From: Hymenopus coronatus
Lineage: Eukaryota > Arthropoda > Insecta > Mantodea > Hymenopodidae
Direction of reading: 5' to 3'
Assembly (NCBI GenBank): GCA_030762935.1
Contig: CM060883.1
Coordinates: forward strand, 46,864,501 to 46,928,500
DNA length: 64,000 nucleotides
The notes beneath the pieces are model-generated. The model searched no databases. It saw only the letters and a program-made list of their open reading frames with translations, and was not told the DNA's origin. Position 1 is the stretch's first letter. Each line of letters begins with the position of its first letter. Positions 45,790-57,316 of the stretch are shown here, one piece after another. Made by a program: the position numbers and the translations under genes.

Positions 45790-46298
45790 TACGACACAAA
45801 AAAATTATTTAAAATAAGTTGTGTGTTATCTAATTCTTTGTACAATAAGCGTTCATCTATCGCTTAGCTTTTCCTAGTTATACAAGATTATACAAAATTC
45901 CCTCCGAATAAAGAGGGGCTCACAGACCATTCCTAGGAAACTCAAGATATAAGTTTTATTTTCTATTAAGTATATGTAGTATACAACATTTTAATCTCAG
46001 TTAAAATAAACATTTACGAAAATTGCCCATGCAAAGTGTAGTCTGAATTGTGAAAATCTTCGTGTTACATCTTTAAAAGATTCTGAATTTCAATATGAAA
46101 ATTAGTATTTAACAGACTTTTTATTTTTGAGTTATGTTCACAGATACATATATGCAGACACAGAAGAACGCATGCACACGTGCCGCTTTCTGAAAGTCAA
46201 TTTGATATTCAGGTATTCTCAAAACATGTATTTCCGGTGAAATCTTAGCATCGAATTTTTGGCTGAAATGCAATATTTTCTCTACGCAAATGAGAAAG
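45790..46298 (+). mobile_element. HR48, 5'-truncated and decayed
   Basis: It starts at AAATAAGTTGTGTG and keeps family order to CAATATTTTCTCTACGC. The palindrome is collapsed, with the two arms nearly touching (CTACGCAAATGAGAAAGC). The next 140 bp to HR49 are AT-rich and unassigned. Confidence 0.7.
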
Positions 46299-46440
46299 CA
46301 AAACTGTAAGCAATGTTATGTAAGTTTTAGCTGGAGAACGATTTTGAACCTGCAGAAGTATTATCGAGGTTTAATTTATAAAGATATTAACGATGCTGAA
46401 ATGTTTAATTTTTTTAAATTAATAGTTTAAAGTTTTACTT

Positions 46441-46570
46441 ACTACAGCAAGAAAGCTAGAGAAAGTATTGTATTCCATTAAAAATTCTATGTCGAGGTTT
46501 CACCGGAAATATATTTTTTGAGGTCCTCTGAATCCAAAAAGGATTTTTCGAAAAATTTCCGTGCATATGT

Positions 46571-46630
<60 letters not shown>

Positions 46631-47292
46631 ATAGCATAGCTCAAAAACGAAAGGAGCGATAAATACCAAACTTGGTATTTATGCTTAATATCTTTCAAGA
46701 ATGCGACACGAAGATTTTCAAGAAAATCCCCCCCCAAAAATACCCTTTATATAGAAACTATTTTGACATTTTTGTTTTTCTCAAAATTGTCTAACGATTG
46801 TGATTAAAATTTCGTAAATTAAATATATTAAAATCACAAATAAAATTTATATTTTTAATTTTTCGGGAATAGCCGCTGAAGATCTTTTTATTCTCGATGA
46901 GATTTGCAGAATTTTGTAAAACGGCTATACCGTAAGAGTCAAACAAAAACGTACTACACTATTAGATATCTTTAAAACACTTAGTTAATACCATATGTTT
47001 TTTCTTGTAGAGTTGGCAGTTTTTAAATACTCTTTGTTATTGGTTTCAATTTTAAATACCTAACTTTTCTCAAATGGGACCAAGCATAGCAAACCGAGCT
47101 TTAATTGTATCAAAAAGCGACCAGCTTGTTAAAACATTTGAATAACACCAGATTAATGCATTCAGTTGTTTTACTTACACTTACAGGGAATGCAAGAAAT
47201 AAGACTAATTTTGCTAATGTTAATCTCTATTAGCTTGATGCATATAAAAGAATAATCAGTTAGAAGAAGTTCTGTGTTGGAAACATATCAGA
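46441..47292 (-). mobile_element. HR49 with the longest GT tract
   Basis: The left arm is decayed (ACTACAGCAAGAAAGC). An almost pure (GT)n of about 57 bp is at 46573-46629, in the standard position before the GATAGCATAGCTC block. It ends CATATCAGA. Confidence 0.85.
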
Positions 47293-47509
47293 TTTTTACA
47301 AACATCAAGGCTTACAACACAATAAAATAAAAAGTAAACTTAATATTTCATAAATTCAATTCATAACAATACATTTAAATGAACTCCTTAACGCTGCCTT
47401 CATATCGTAAGGGAACTGCTATAATCTATGTGACATGATATTGAACTGTGTTGCTGGTATCAAAACTGGCCCGATCGAAAGTATTGGAGATATTGCTTTT
47501 GTAAAAAAA
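47293..47509. other. Unassigned AT-rich sequence
   Basis: About 215 bp without recognisable element similarity or coding features. Confidence 0.4.
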
Positions 47510-48334
47510 TCTGAGGTGTTCCATTCACATGACTTTCTCTACAACTCTGCAATAAATTATTGTTAAAAACCTTTTGCTTCTATTTACTTCCTGCTAATCC
47601 TTGTAAGTAGAAGCGAAATAAGGGGGTACCATAGGTTAAAGTGATGGTTAAAAGCTGGTTGCTATGTGACTGAAGTTCCTTTGTTTGTATGGACACGAGT
47701 TCACAAAGTCCTTAATGAGAAAAATATGTTTTTTTCTAGCTGAAAACAAAAACAAGGAATATCTCAAAAACAATCAACTCCACGAAAAAAATGTATATAA
47801 CATAAATTGTGTTTTAAAGTGCTCTACATATGTTGTGTGGTAAGTTTTTGTCCATCTTTTACGGTTTAGCAGTTATGCAAAATTCCGTAAAATTGACCAA
47901 GAATAAAGTTGTCTTCAGAGGCTGTTTACAGAAAATTCAAAATATACATTTTATTTTTCAGGTAAATATCTTTAATATACGATATTTTAATCAAAATCGT
48001 TAGAGCCATTTTTTAGAAAATCAAAATTTTCGAAAAAAGTTACATGCAAAGGGTAGTTTGGGGTGGGGGGATTTTTCTCAAAATCTTCGTGTCGCATTCC
48101 TGGAAGATACTAAACTTAAATACTAAGTTTGGTATTTTACCGATATTTCGTTTTTGAGTTATCGTGTTCACAGACACACGGACACACTGACACACGGACC
48201 TTTTTCTGAAAATACTTTTTCTGGATACAGGGGACCCTAAAACATATATTTCCGGTGAAATCTCGGTATCGAATTTTTTGGTGGAGTGCAATACCTTCTC
48301 TATACACTATGTACATAATGCGCATAGAGAGAGT
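47510..48334 (+). mobile_element. HR50, near full-length
   Basis: It starts TCTGAGGTGTTCC. A block is deleted near 47600 (CTGCTAATCCTTGTAAG joins two normally separated parts). It ends CTATGTACATAATGCGC with a GAGAGAGT terminus. Confidence 0.9.
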
Positions 48335-49422
48335 AATAAATAAAATAAAATAAAGGTATATTTATAAAGTAAAATGTAAAACAAGAAAACGTGAAGTATA
48401 ATTTTCGAACTGTTAAAATATTCGTCTTTGTGCATTATATGTACCAAAATATTGTTTAAATTGTTATAAATTTAGTAATTAACTTATATCCCTAGTGAAC
48501 TTAGTTTCTGACAGCAGAAGAGAAATATAGACTCCTGTCCTTGATAAAGAAACAGTGCCAAAATCTGTGAATAACCTCCATCCTAACTCTACTGAGTAAG
48601 GTTTAAGTTTCTAAATATTTCTATCGACATCAGACAGAAAATACATAATACATTAAACATATTTTTCAGAATATGATAACCCTGCCCCACTCTTCTGCCA
48701 AAGGCTTTAAAGTTTGAAATTTGGATGTGTGCGGCTGGAAACCAACCTTTGCTGTTGGCAAGTATTCCACTTATTGGTCCCTTAACTGGGGCGCGATTCT
48801 CGACTTGCAAGCAGTGTCTCCAGGAAACAGATTTTACTACGTTGCCTCTCGCCCCTAGTACAGTGTATTGCTGATGCCCCGTGCCCTGTCCCGTTTGAAG
48901 GCCATCATGTTTTGGAGCAAACTATATATCTCAGTTGGGTACGAGGTCATGGCAATGAAAGAGCTGGCTAACTTGCTAAGACTGCTTCAAATATATCTGC
49001 AATAAATACTCAATTTATCTGATAAAGGAGAAATGTACAGCAATTGGATTGTAGTCAAAAACAATAACGGTCACATCACAAAATGCTTGATCTTCCCAAT
49101 AATTCATGATAGATTAACTTTAAAATACTTTGAGTCTTCATTTGCATTACACAATTTATGACTGATCACGGTAAATTCGGCGATATCTAGAAGGTTTATA
49201 ATAGTAAGTCCTGACATTACTACCTCCTTATATTCATATCCAATACAATACGTCTATCACCTTCTCTTTAATTTTCCTTTACAGGAAAGCAAACGACTTT
49301 GATTTGGTCAGCACCTAAATTCATGTCTAAACATCATTTATACCACCATTAAATAAAATTATTCCCAAATAATTTGCTATTCACAAATACAGATCTTTGT
49401 CAATAGAATATTTAATTTTTTT
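48335..49422. other. Longest block without a recognised element, 1.1 kb
   Basis: AT-rich at both ends, more balanced at 48560-48960. A minus-strand frame of 73 codons (48810-48589) has no domain. No HR, SINE or LINE similarity was noticed. If a host gene fragment lies in the window this is a candidate place, but I see no exon structure. Confidence 0.4.
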
Positions 49423-50219
49423 ACTTTCTCTATACATACTATGTACATAGTGTATAGAGAAGTTATTGCACTCCACCAAAAAATTTGATACAGAGATTTC
49501 ACCGAGATGTTCTAGGGTCCCATGTATCCAGAAAAGGTATTTTCAGAAAAAGGTCCGTGTGTGTGTGTCCGTGTGTCTATGAACACGATAACTCAAAAAC
49601 GAAAAGTCGGTAAAATACCAAACTTAGTATTTAAGTTTACTATCTTCCAGGGTTGCGACACGAAGATTTTGAGAAAAATCCCCCCACCCCAAACTACCCT
49701 TTACAAGGAACTTTTTTCGAAAATTTTGATTTTCTAAAAAATGGCTCTAACGATTTTGATTAAAGTATCGTATATTAAAGATATTTACCTGAAAAATAAA
49801 ATGCATATTTTGAATTTTCAGGGAATAGCCTCTGAAGACTACTTTATTCTAGCTCAATTTTACGGAATTTTGCATAACAGCAAAACCGTAAGAGATGGAC
49901 AAAAACTTATCACACAACAAATGTAGAGCACATTAAAACACACAATTTATGTTATATAAATTTGTGTCGTGGATTTGATTGTTTTTTAGATATTCCTTGT
50001 TTTTGGTTTCAGCTATAAAAAACATACTTTTCTCATACAGGACTTTGTGAACTCCTATCCATACAAACAAAGGAACTTCAGCTTTTGATCTTCACTTTAA
50101 ACTATGGTACTCTCTTATTTCGCTTCTACTTACAAGGAAGCAAGTAATAAGACTATTTATGCCAATTTTTTCTCGATTAGCAGAAAGTAGAGCAGGTCAT
50201 GTGAATGGAACACATCAGA
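49423..50219 (-). mobile_element. HR51, near full-length
   Basis: It starts ACTTTCTCTATACATAC with CTATGTACATAG. The GT tract is short (GTGTGTGTGTCCGTGTGTC). Near the 5' end a deletion joins AGCAGAAAG to TAGAGCAGGTC. It ends CACATCAGA. Confidence 0.9.
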
Positions 50220-51069
50220 TTTTTAACATTACAAATCTCTCAACCGATGTTTTATAATCACAATTGATAAGGTTGTTTTTCTTGAGCGTTGTCGAATAAC
50301 TATGTATTCCAAAAGAGGGTGGCATGAAATTGGGGCTACATGAAGATTGTAGGGATTATTATCTTGAAACATCAAGCACAAAATCTTCTCATTGCTGCCA
50401 ATGTAATAACCTAAAATATAAATGCAGAGTCAGACAGAAGTGTTATGAAATTCTCAAAACTTCCGAATCTATATTAAACTTATAATAGGGATTCAGGTGT
50501 TTTTGCAATATTTTTGATTCTATAGGCAGAGGGATTAAGTAACGGAGATGGAACAAGAAGATATCACACGTTACGCACAAGAGCACTTCATTTGTTTCCT
50601 GGGCACGTTCATGTTTCGTAAACCCCATTTTGTTTTATCTCTTTCAGCGGGTCGTATTTTAACTATCCGGGACGGCAAGATAAACAAAACCTTTTAGAGA
50701 ACCAAGTTTCTTGTTAGTACTTCTGCAAAAATAAATGGAAGAAATTAATGTTAAACATGGCTCAGCGTTCTTCATAGATTGAGCACAGAACGGACGAGGC
50801 CTACCTTCCATGTGCACATCGGCCATCGAGGACGTAGAAGGATTATGTGGGAGTGAGTTTCTACAAAGATTTTAAGAGACATTAGAGTTAAATTTCACAT
50901 CTCTGTAACGTTGTATTTTTATAAAAATGTTACTGTGATTGCATTAATATGAACAAATTTTACTCAAACTTTATAAATACTTTGCAAGATTTAAACTATT
51001 TCATACATTTATTATGTAAATACGTTGCATAATCAAAATGATTCACAGAGTCTCGAAATTTTAGAAATA
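50220..51069. other. Unassigned sequence between HR51 and mariner M1
   Basis: About 850 bp, mixed composition, with only short open frames. No element recognised. Confidence 0.4.
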
Positions 51070-52263
51070 CCAGGGGTATTCAATAAGTCTTTATAAAAAC
51101 ATAGAAATACAAATTATGTTGGTAGATTTTTTTTTTATGTTTCAACATAATCTCGTTTTAGTTCGATACACTTTTCTCAGTGTTTCGTCAACTGTTTTAA
51201 GCCTTCCAAAATTTAGCATTTTGGAAGGTCCTCCAAATAGGCATCTGTTTGAGAGATGATCTCTTCCGCACAGCTATTTTTTCAACTTTGAAAATAAAAA
51301 AAAAAATCTGGGGGTAAATCTGGTGAATATGGAGGATGTGGTAGTAATTTGTATCTTAATTTTACAATTCTTCCCATCGAAACTATGCAGATTTTCACCC
51401 TTGTATTATCTTGATGGAAGAGCCCTTTCTTTGCTAGATGAGTTCTCCGTTCAACCGGTGCATTAACAATGCAAAATACTCTCCGTTTATCGTTCTTCCT
51501 TTCTGCAAGTAATCAATGTAGATGATTTCTCGTGTATCCTAAAAACCCGAGTCCATCACTCTGTCTGAAGATTTCACCACATTTGCCTTCTTCGGTACAG
51601 GTTCTTCTTTAAAAACCCACTGTTTTGACTATACTTTTGTCTCTGGAGTGTAGTAGTGTATCCATGTTTCACCCACAGTTATATATCGACGCAGAAACTC
51701 GTCAGGATTGCGATGAAAAGTGCTAAATGAGCTTCCAAATCGATCACACGATTACGTTTATTCTCCATTGAGAGCAAACGCGGAACCAATTTTACCGAGA
51801 CCATTGTCAGACCTAATTTTGATGCAAAGTTGAGAACACTGTACCTGGTGATATGCCTGTTGCCTCTATTATCTCGTGAACATTGATTCGTGGACCACTC
51901 AAAAACAATCCTGGATTTTATCAATAATTTCGAAGCGATGTTCATTATTTATGGATGTACGGCCAAGTTTAAATCCATTTATCCAATTGTAAAGTGTTGC
52001 AAACGCAGCAGCAGATGTGCTATGAACTTTATCCAACTTGGCTTTTATCTCTTTTATATAGAAGTGTTTAATTACCACACGAAACTCTTTTTTTTTCCAT
52101 CTTTCTAAATGACCACAAGATTGTTGATTCAATCGCCTATGGCAACGAAAGCAGGTGATGGATATAGCTGAAACTTCTGATAAGAGACGACAGTTATTTA
52201 ATACAATTTTTTGATGCTGCAAGTGTAATTTCTTGGATTTTCTAAGGATCCACTGAACGCCCC
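51070..52263 (-). pseudogene. Mariner element M1, dead copy
   Basis: TA dinucleotides flank it (51068-51069 and 52264-52265). The inverted ends are GGGGTATTCAATAAGTC at the left and GGGGCGTTCAGTGGATC read inward from the right. Minus-strand translation gives the N-terminal helix-turn-helix region (KKEFRVVIKHFYIKE, LYNWINGFKLGRTS) and then, over several frameshifts, FLRRYITVGETWIHYYTPE, LFHQDN and SPDLPPDFFF. The first catalytic Asp (DETW in the family) is Gly here, and frames are broken, so it is inactive. Length is close to the normal 1.3 kb. Confidence 0.85.
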
Positions 52264-52614
52264 TAGTGCAACGATGTGTTTCATATGTTTTGAATAGCAT
52301 AAAATAGATGATGGTTTAGATTTATATGATTTTCAAGCAAACTACTCTTAAGAAATGTTATTTTACCATCTCCGTCGTTTTAATTGAGATAAATCTATCC
52401 GATACAACTACGTAATAGATATAAAGAGAATATAATAGTCAAAATTTAACAATTAGGTGCTATATGCTGGCCTTTAAAATCCATGTGTGTCCGTGAAATC
52501 GCAAGAAACAACTGAGTGTTGAATTAACTTTCAAATACTGACAAATTACTGAACAATTCGATCCATTAAATACAGTTGACTTCGAAAGGGCAAAAGGGCA
52601 AAGGGCACAAACTA
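52264..52614. other. Unassigned sequence
   Basis: About 350 bp, AT-rich. It has a short purine stretch at 52585-52610 (GGGCAAAAGGGCAAAGGGC) and nothing else notable. Confidence 0.4.
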
Positions 52615-52700
52615 AAGTGTGTATTTTAAAGAGATATACATTTTCATCCGAATGGAGAACTTAACAGGCTGTTCTCAGATTATTCAAAATATTTTCTTTT
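52615..52700 (+). mobile_element. HR52, internal fragment
   Basis: About 85 bp recognisable as AGTGTGTATTTTAAAG to CAGGCTGTTCTCAGATTATTC, facing HR53. Confidence 0.5.
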
Positions 52701-52705
52701 ATTAT

Positions 52706-53325
52706 TACTTTCTCTATACGTACTATATACATAGTGTATAGAGAAAGTATTGTAATGCACTCAAAATTCGATAACGAAATTTCACCGGAATTACACATTT
52801 TGAGACTCCCTGAATCCAAAAAAAAAAGCATTTTTAGACAAATGTCCGTGTGTGTGTCTGTGTGCAGCATAGCTCAAAAACGAAAAGTCCGTTAAAAACC
52901 AAAATTTTTATTAAGGTTTGGTATCTTCCAAGGATGCGACAAGAAGATTTTCAAGAAAATCCCCCCACCTCCAACTACCTTTTACACGGAACTTTTTTTC
53001 GAAAATTATTATTTTCTCAAAAATGGCTCTAACGATTTTGATTAAAATATCTTACATTAAAGATATTTGCCAGACAAATAAAATGTATATCTTGAATATT
53101 CTGAGAATAGCCACTGAAGACTACTTTATTCTGGATGATTTGCATAACTGCTAAACCTTAAGAGATAGACAAAAACTTACCCCACAAAAATGTAGAGCAC
53201 ATTAAAACACATCATTTATGTTATATGCTTTTTTCGTGGATTTGATCGTTTTTGAGATATTCCTTGTTTTTGGTTTCAGCTTTGAAAAACTTATACTTTT
53301 CCCATACAAGAATTTGTCAACTCCT

Positions 53326-53326
<1 letters not shown>
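52706..53326 (-). mobile_element. HR53, truncated at a CA microsatellite
   Basis: It starts ACTTTCTCTATACG with CTATATACATAG. It continues normally to TTTGTCAACTCCTG, where a (CA)n tract takes over. Confidence 0.85.
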
Positions 53327-53375
<49 letters not shown>

Positions 53376-53516
53376 CCTTTTTGTGAAAATGCTTTTTTTG
53401 GATACAGGGGACCCTAAAACATCTATTTCCGGTGAAATCTCGGTATCGAATTTTTGGGTGGAGTGCAATACTTTCTCTATCCCTATGTACATTGTACATA
53501 TGGGGCTAGAGAAAGT
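53327..53516 (+). mobile_element. HR54, 3' part beginning in a (CA)n tract, type-2 hairpin
   Basis: The (CA)n at about 53327-53371 is the family's microsatellite. After it the hairpin-proximal part follows, with CTATCCCTATGTACATTG and TACATATGGGGCTAGAG arms, ending AGAAAGT. Confidence 0.85.
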
Positions 53517-54401
53517 AAAAAGATATGTGAAAAGCTGACGAATTTGTTTTACTAGATTTGATAGTATATATTTGTGCATAAATTAATATTATTATTGTTA
53601 TTATTAATATTATTATTATTATTATTAAATCACTAATATATGTGTAATTGACATAGCTATATTGTTTATAAATTTTGAAAATTATAAAATTAAGAATAAG
53701 ACATTTCTAGCAATTTTGGAACATTATTAGTCAAAAACCAGTATTTCTATCAGATATCGAGAAGCAGTGGTATCCTCCCAGATCCTCATGGATATAAGTT
53801 AATGTAGAGGAAGGCAGTGATAAGTACAGGGTATGTCAAACGAAGTCTGTAAAGGAGCAGTTGAAGGAAATAACAAGAATTGTTAAGACAAGAGAAGAGC
53901 GGAGAGTTGGCTGCAAAGGACGCATGCGCCGTCAGAGAAGCATCTCATCTGATTAATTACCCTAAAAGTTTCTCAAAGAGTTGCAACATTAGAAACTTTG
54001 AAGTAATGTGAGTAACTAACTGGAGCTTTACTTAAAACCTTCAGTACAACGTTCCGACTTACAAAGAGTTTCTTGCTGCTACCTCCCCACGTCAAGAATT
54101 CCGTCAAGGCGGCAAAAAACCTTTCATCAGCACAAGCCGCAAATAATTAGCTGACTGCGTGCATGTTCCCCTTCAATGTGGCTAATAATGGCGAGCCTAC
54201 CTGCCGGTGCAACAAGGATAGGAGTCTTAACACTTGAATAAAAACAGGTGGCAAGTAACTAGCGGAGGGAGCCAACGTGGCCTGGAATCCAACAAATGAA
54301 TAAGATGGTCAATGCAAGGTGAGTTATCAAACAGTTGTACATGATAGACAAGGGTAAGTAAGTATTCAGAAGGTAAATTATATTGTATATGATCAGTACT
54401 A
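53517..54401. other. Unassigned sequence with an (ATT)n tract
   Basis: A degenerate ATT repeat lies at about 53583-53630. The remainder is of mixed composition without recognised motifs. Short frames on the minus strand are unconvincing. Confidence 0.4.
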
Positions 54402-55407
54402 GGGGAGTTCAATAAGTCCTTAGAAAATTCAAGAAATTACACCCGTATCGAAAAATGTTTGTATTTAGTAACCGTCGTTTCTTACTAGATGGCGGGTTAA
54501 AGTTTCAGCAATATCCATCACGTAGTTTCGCATCCATAGGCGATTGAATAAATAATCTTGTGCTTCTTTAGAAAGATGAAAAAAACAAGTTTCGTGTGAT
54601 GATTAAACACTTATATTTAAAAGCCTTAATACCGAAAGAGATAAAAGCCGAGTTGGATGAACTTCATGACACATCTGGCCCTGCGTTTGCAGATAAATTA
54701 ATTTAAACGTAGTCGTACATCCACAAATGATGAACATCGTTTAGGACTTCCTCCGAAATTATTGATAAAATGCAGGATATGGTTTTGAGTGATCGACGGA
54801 TCAAAGTTCGCGAAATAGTATATCACATGGTGGAATGTTCTTAATTCTGGGCCAAAAATTATTCTGACAAAGTCTCGGATGGGTGCAGCGTTGACTCTCA
54901 ATAAAGTATAAACGGAATCAATTCAGAAGCTGGTTTGCAACTTTTGCGTCGCAATCCTGACGGGTTTTTTTGGTCATACATAACTGTGAAAGATTATTGC
55001 ACCGGTTGAACGGAGAAATTAAGACAAAGCGCCCTCATCTGGCAAAGAAAAGTATTCTCTTCCATCAGGACAACGCAAGGGCGCACATCTCCGCAGTTTC
55101 GATGGTGAAAATTATAGAATTAAGGTTCGAATTATCACATACAACAAATTCGCCAGATTTAGCTCCCAGTGACCGTTTTTATTTCCAAACTTGAAAAAGT
55201 GGTTCAACGGAATGCGATTCACGTCTAAGAAAGAGATCATCTCCCAAACGGATGGCTATTTTAAGAACCTTCCGAAATCCTGTTTTTTGGAAGGCTTAAA
55301 ACAGAGAAACGCTAGGAAAAGTGTAGAAAGCTAAACAGAAGATTATGTTGAAAAATATAAAAAAACTTCTTTTTCAATCATTTTCTTAGGACTTATTGTT
55401 ATGGCCC
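54402..55407 (+). pseudogene. Mariner element M2, internally deleted, same family as M1
   Basis: The left end follows TA (54400-54401): GGGGAGTTCAATAAGTCC. The right end complement reads GGGCCATAACAATAAGTCC. The N-terminal part (CGTGTGATGATTAAACAC region) parallels M1. A deletion joins the segment before DETW to RLNGEIKTKRPHLAKK, followed by LFHQDNARAH and LAPSDRFYF. The first catalytic Asp region is lost. Length is 1,006 bp. Confidence 0.85.
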
Positions 55408-55620
55408 TGAAAATAAAAGTCGATCGTCTCAGTGGGTCATTCGAACAGAATCTAAGCTTACAAAAGCCCGACTAATTCGCAATTATGATTTATAAGATTT
55501 CTTTAAACGGGTTATATTGATACCTTGGCTTTAAAAATAGACATACTGTGACAGTGCCATGTGCAGAAGCTTTGTTATGTGGCGGTGGAGGAATTGCCAG
55601 TAACAGGAGGCTTTGGAACG
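55408..55620. other. Unassigned sequence upstream of the HSE array
   Basis: About 210 bp. It includes TGTGACAGTGCCATGTGC near 55549, which could be an LTR start, but no matching second LTR is visible. Confidence 0.3.
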
Positions 55621-55640
55621 CGACATGTCTGGCACACGCC

Positions 55641-55704
55641 AGAATCTTCCAGTAGCTTCGAGTTGCTTCTAGAAATTTCTGTGGTGTTATTTTTAGCTAT
55701 AAAA
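55641..55704 (+). promoter_or_regulatory. Heat-shock element array followed by TATA box
   Basis: From 55642 the 5-bp-phased units read GAA, TTC, Gta, TTC, Gtt, TTC, GAA, TTC (starts at 55642, 47, 52, 57, 62, 67, 72, 77). Six of the eight are perfect, and the last three form TTCTAGAAATTTC. TATAAAA is at 55698-55704, 19 bp after the array. An initiator-like TCAGAC is at 55741. This is the layout of an Hsp70-type promoter. No heat-shock protein reading frame follows; mariner M3 is inserted 110 bp downstream. The module may belong to a lost gene or to the LTR of a retroelement. Confidence 0.6.
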
Positions 55705-55817
55705 TGAATAAAAAGTTGCAATCCGTGTGTGAGTTCTGAGTCAGACTTCGGCTGGAGTGTTAGCGCGCAGTAGTGTGAGAAAGCCGTTAACTGTACCGCA
55801 TCGAATCGTCAAGTATA

Positions 55818-57155
55818 CGAGAGTCGGTTGATAAATTCCGGTCCTCACACAGATATGGCGCCACTAGGCCAGTTAGATTGTAGCATCATAAAGTTAAACT
55901 TTAGACTAGCTTGTATCCATAGTTACACGTCAAGAGCTTGTTTAGTTTACGAATGACAGCATTTTAAACAAGACAACTTTAGAGTTTTCACGAAAATGGA
56001 GGATTTGGAAAAACGAGCAGAAAAGGTGCACACGCAATTTTTATTAAAAGGGGAATTATAATAAGATTATTTCATGTTCTATTTGATTAAATACTTCCAT
56101 TTGAAAGGCTTAACGACTAAAGAAATCAAGGAGGTAATGGACAGCACATTGAAGGGCTCTGCCTCTTCATATGCAATGATTAATAGGTGGGTTGCAGGTT
56201 TTAAAATAGGACTACGAGCACTAGTGATGAGCCTCGCTCTGACGTCCTGTAGAAGTGACAACTCCAGAGATCATTGAAAAAATTCATCGTTTAGTACTGG
56301 AAGACCGCAGATTAAAGTTGTTTGAGACAGCAGAGGCTGTAAACATATCAAAAGATCGTGCAGGTAATATTTTAAGTAACGTTTTGGGCTTTTACAAGGT
56401 TTGTGCAAGATGGGTGCATTCGTTGTCATCTGATCAAAAGTTGAAAAGAAAAGCTGTTGTTTTGTTAAGAATGTGAAGCTCTACCGTAAAAATCCCAGTG
56501 AAGTTTTGAAACGGCTTATTACCATGGATGAAACTTGGACACATCACTACACTCCAGAAAGTAAATCACAGTCAAAACAGTGGATTGCGCCAGGTAAACC
56601 AACTCCAAAAAAAACCAACGTCAATTTTGTCAGCTAATAAGGTTATGGCGAGTGTTTTATGGGATGCACAAGGAATTATTTTTATTGATTACTTGGAAAA
56701 GGTTAAAAGTATCACTACTACGTAAGCTTACTTTACCGTTTGAGTGCTGAGGTGAAAAGAAAAATACCTCATCTGGCAAAAAAAAAAAAAAAAAAAAATC
56801 TTGTTTCATCACGAAAACGCTCCGGCCCATCGTTCAGTCATTGCAGTATGAAAAATGTGCGAATTAAAGTTGGAATTGCTTGAACATCCACTCTATTTGC
56901 CACATCTAGCACTCAGTGACTACCACCTGTTCTCAAAACTCAAAAAATTTCGTGGAGGACGAAGATTTCACAGCAACGAGGAGGTCATTGATGCGGTAAA
57001 CAGCTATTTTGAGGACCTTGATAAATTGCACCACAGATATGGTTTAATTAAATTAGAAGACATATATGACAAATGTATTAAGCCTTTCTGAGGACTATGT
57101 TGAGAAATAAAGCAAAAAAAAAAAAATAATGCTGTTTTCATTGAGAGGCCGACCC
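55818..57155 (+). pseudogene. Mariner element M3, second lineage, dead copy
   Basis: TA flanks it (55816-55817, 57156-57157). The right end reads inward GGGTCGGCCTCTCAATG and the left end GAGTCGGTTGATAAATT. Plus-strand translation begins at an ATG at 55996 (MEDLEKRAEKVHTQFL) and shifts frame to FHLKGLTTKEIKEVMD and INRWVAGFKIG. It continues with TTPEIIEKIHRLVLEDRRLK, MDETWTHHYTPESK, VMASVLWDAQGIIFIDYLEK, LFHHENAPAHRS and ALSDYHLF. The middle catalytic Asp (HQDN in the family) is Glu (HHEN), and there are several frameshifts, stops and an A run at 56780. It differs in sequence and ends from M1 and M2. Confidence 0.88.
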
Positions 57156-57316
57156 TAGTATTATTAGCAGCAGTGAATTATACATTTTATTTGTAACCAC
57201 TTTTAGAGTCAATAAAGACATTGTTTAGGTACCGTAGCTACCAATTGCTACAGAAAAGTCTAGTCTGTTTACCGCAATGTTTTTATAAGTTCGTGAAAAG
57301 CGCCCAAATGGAAAAA

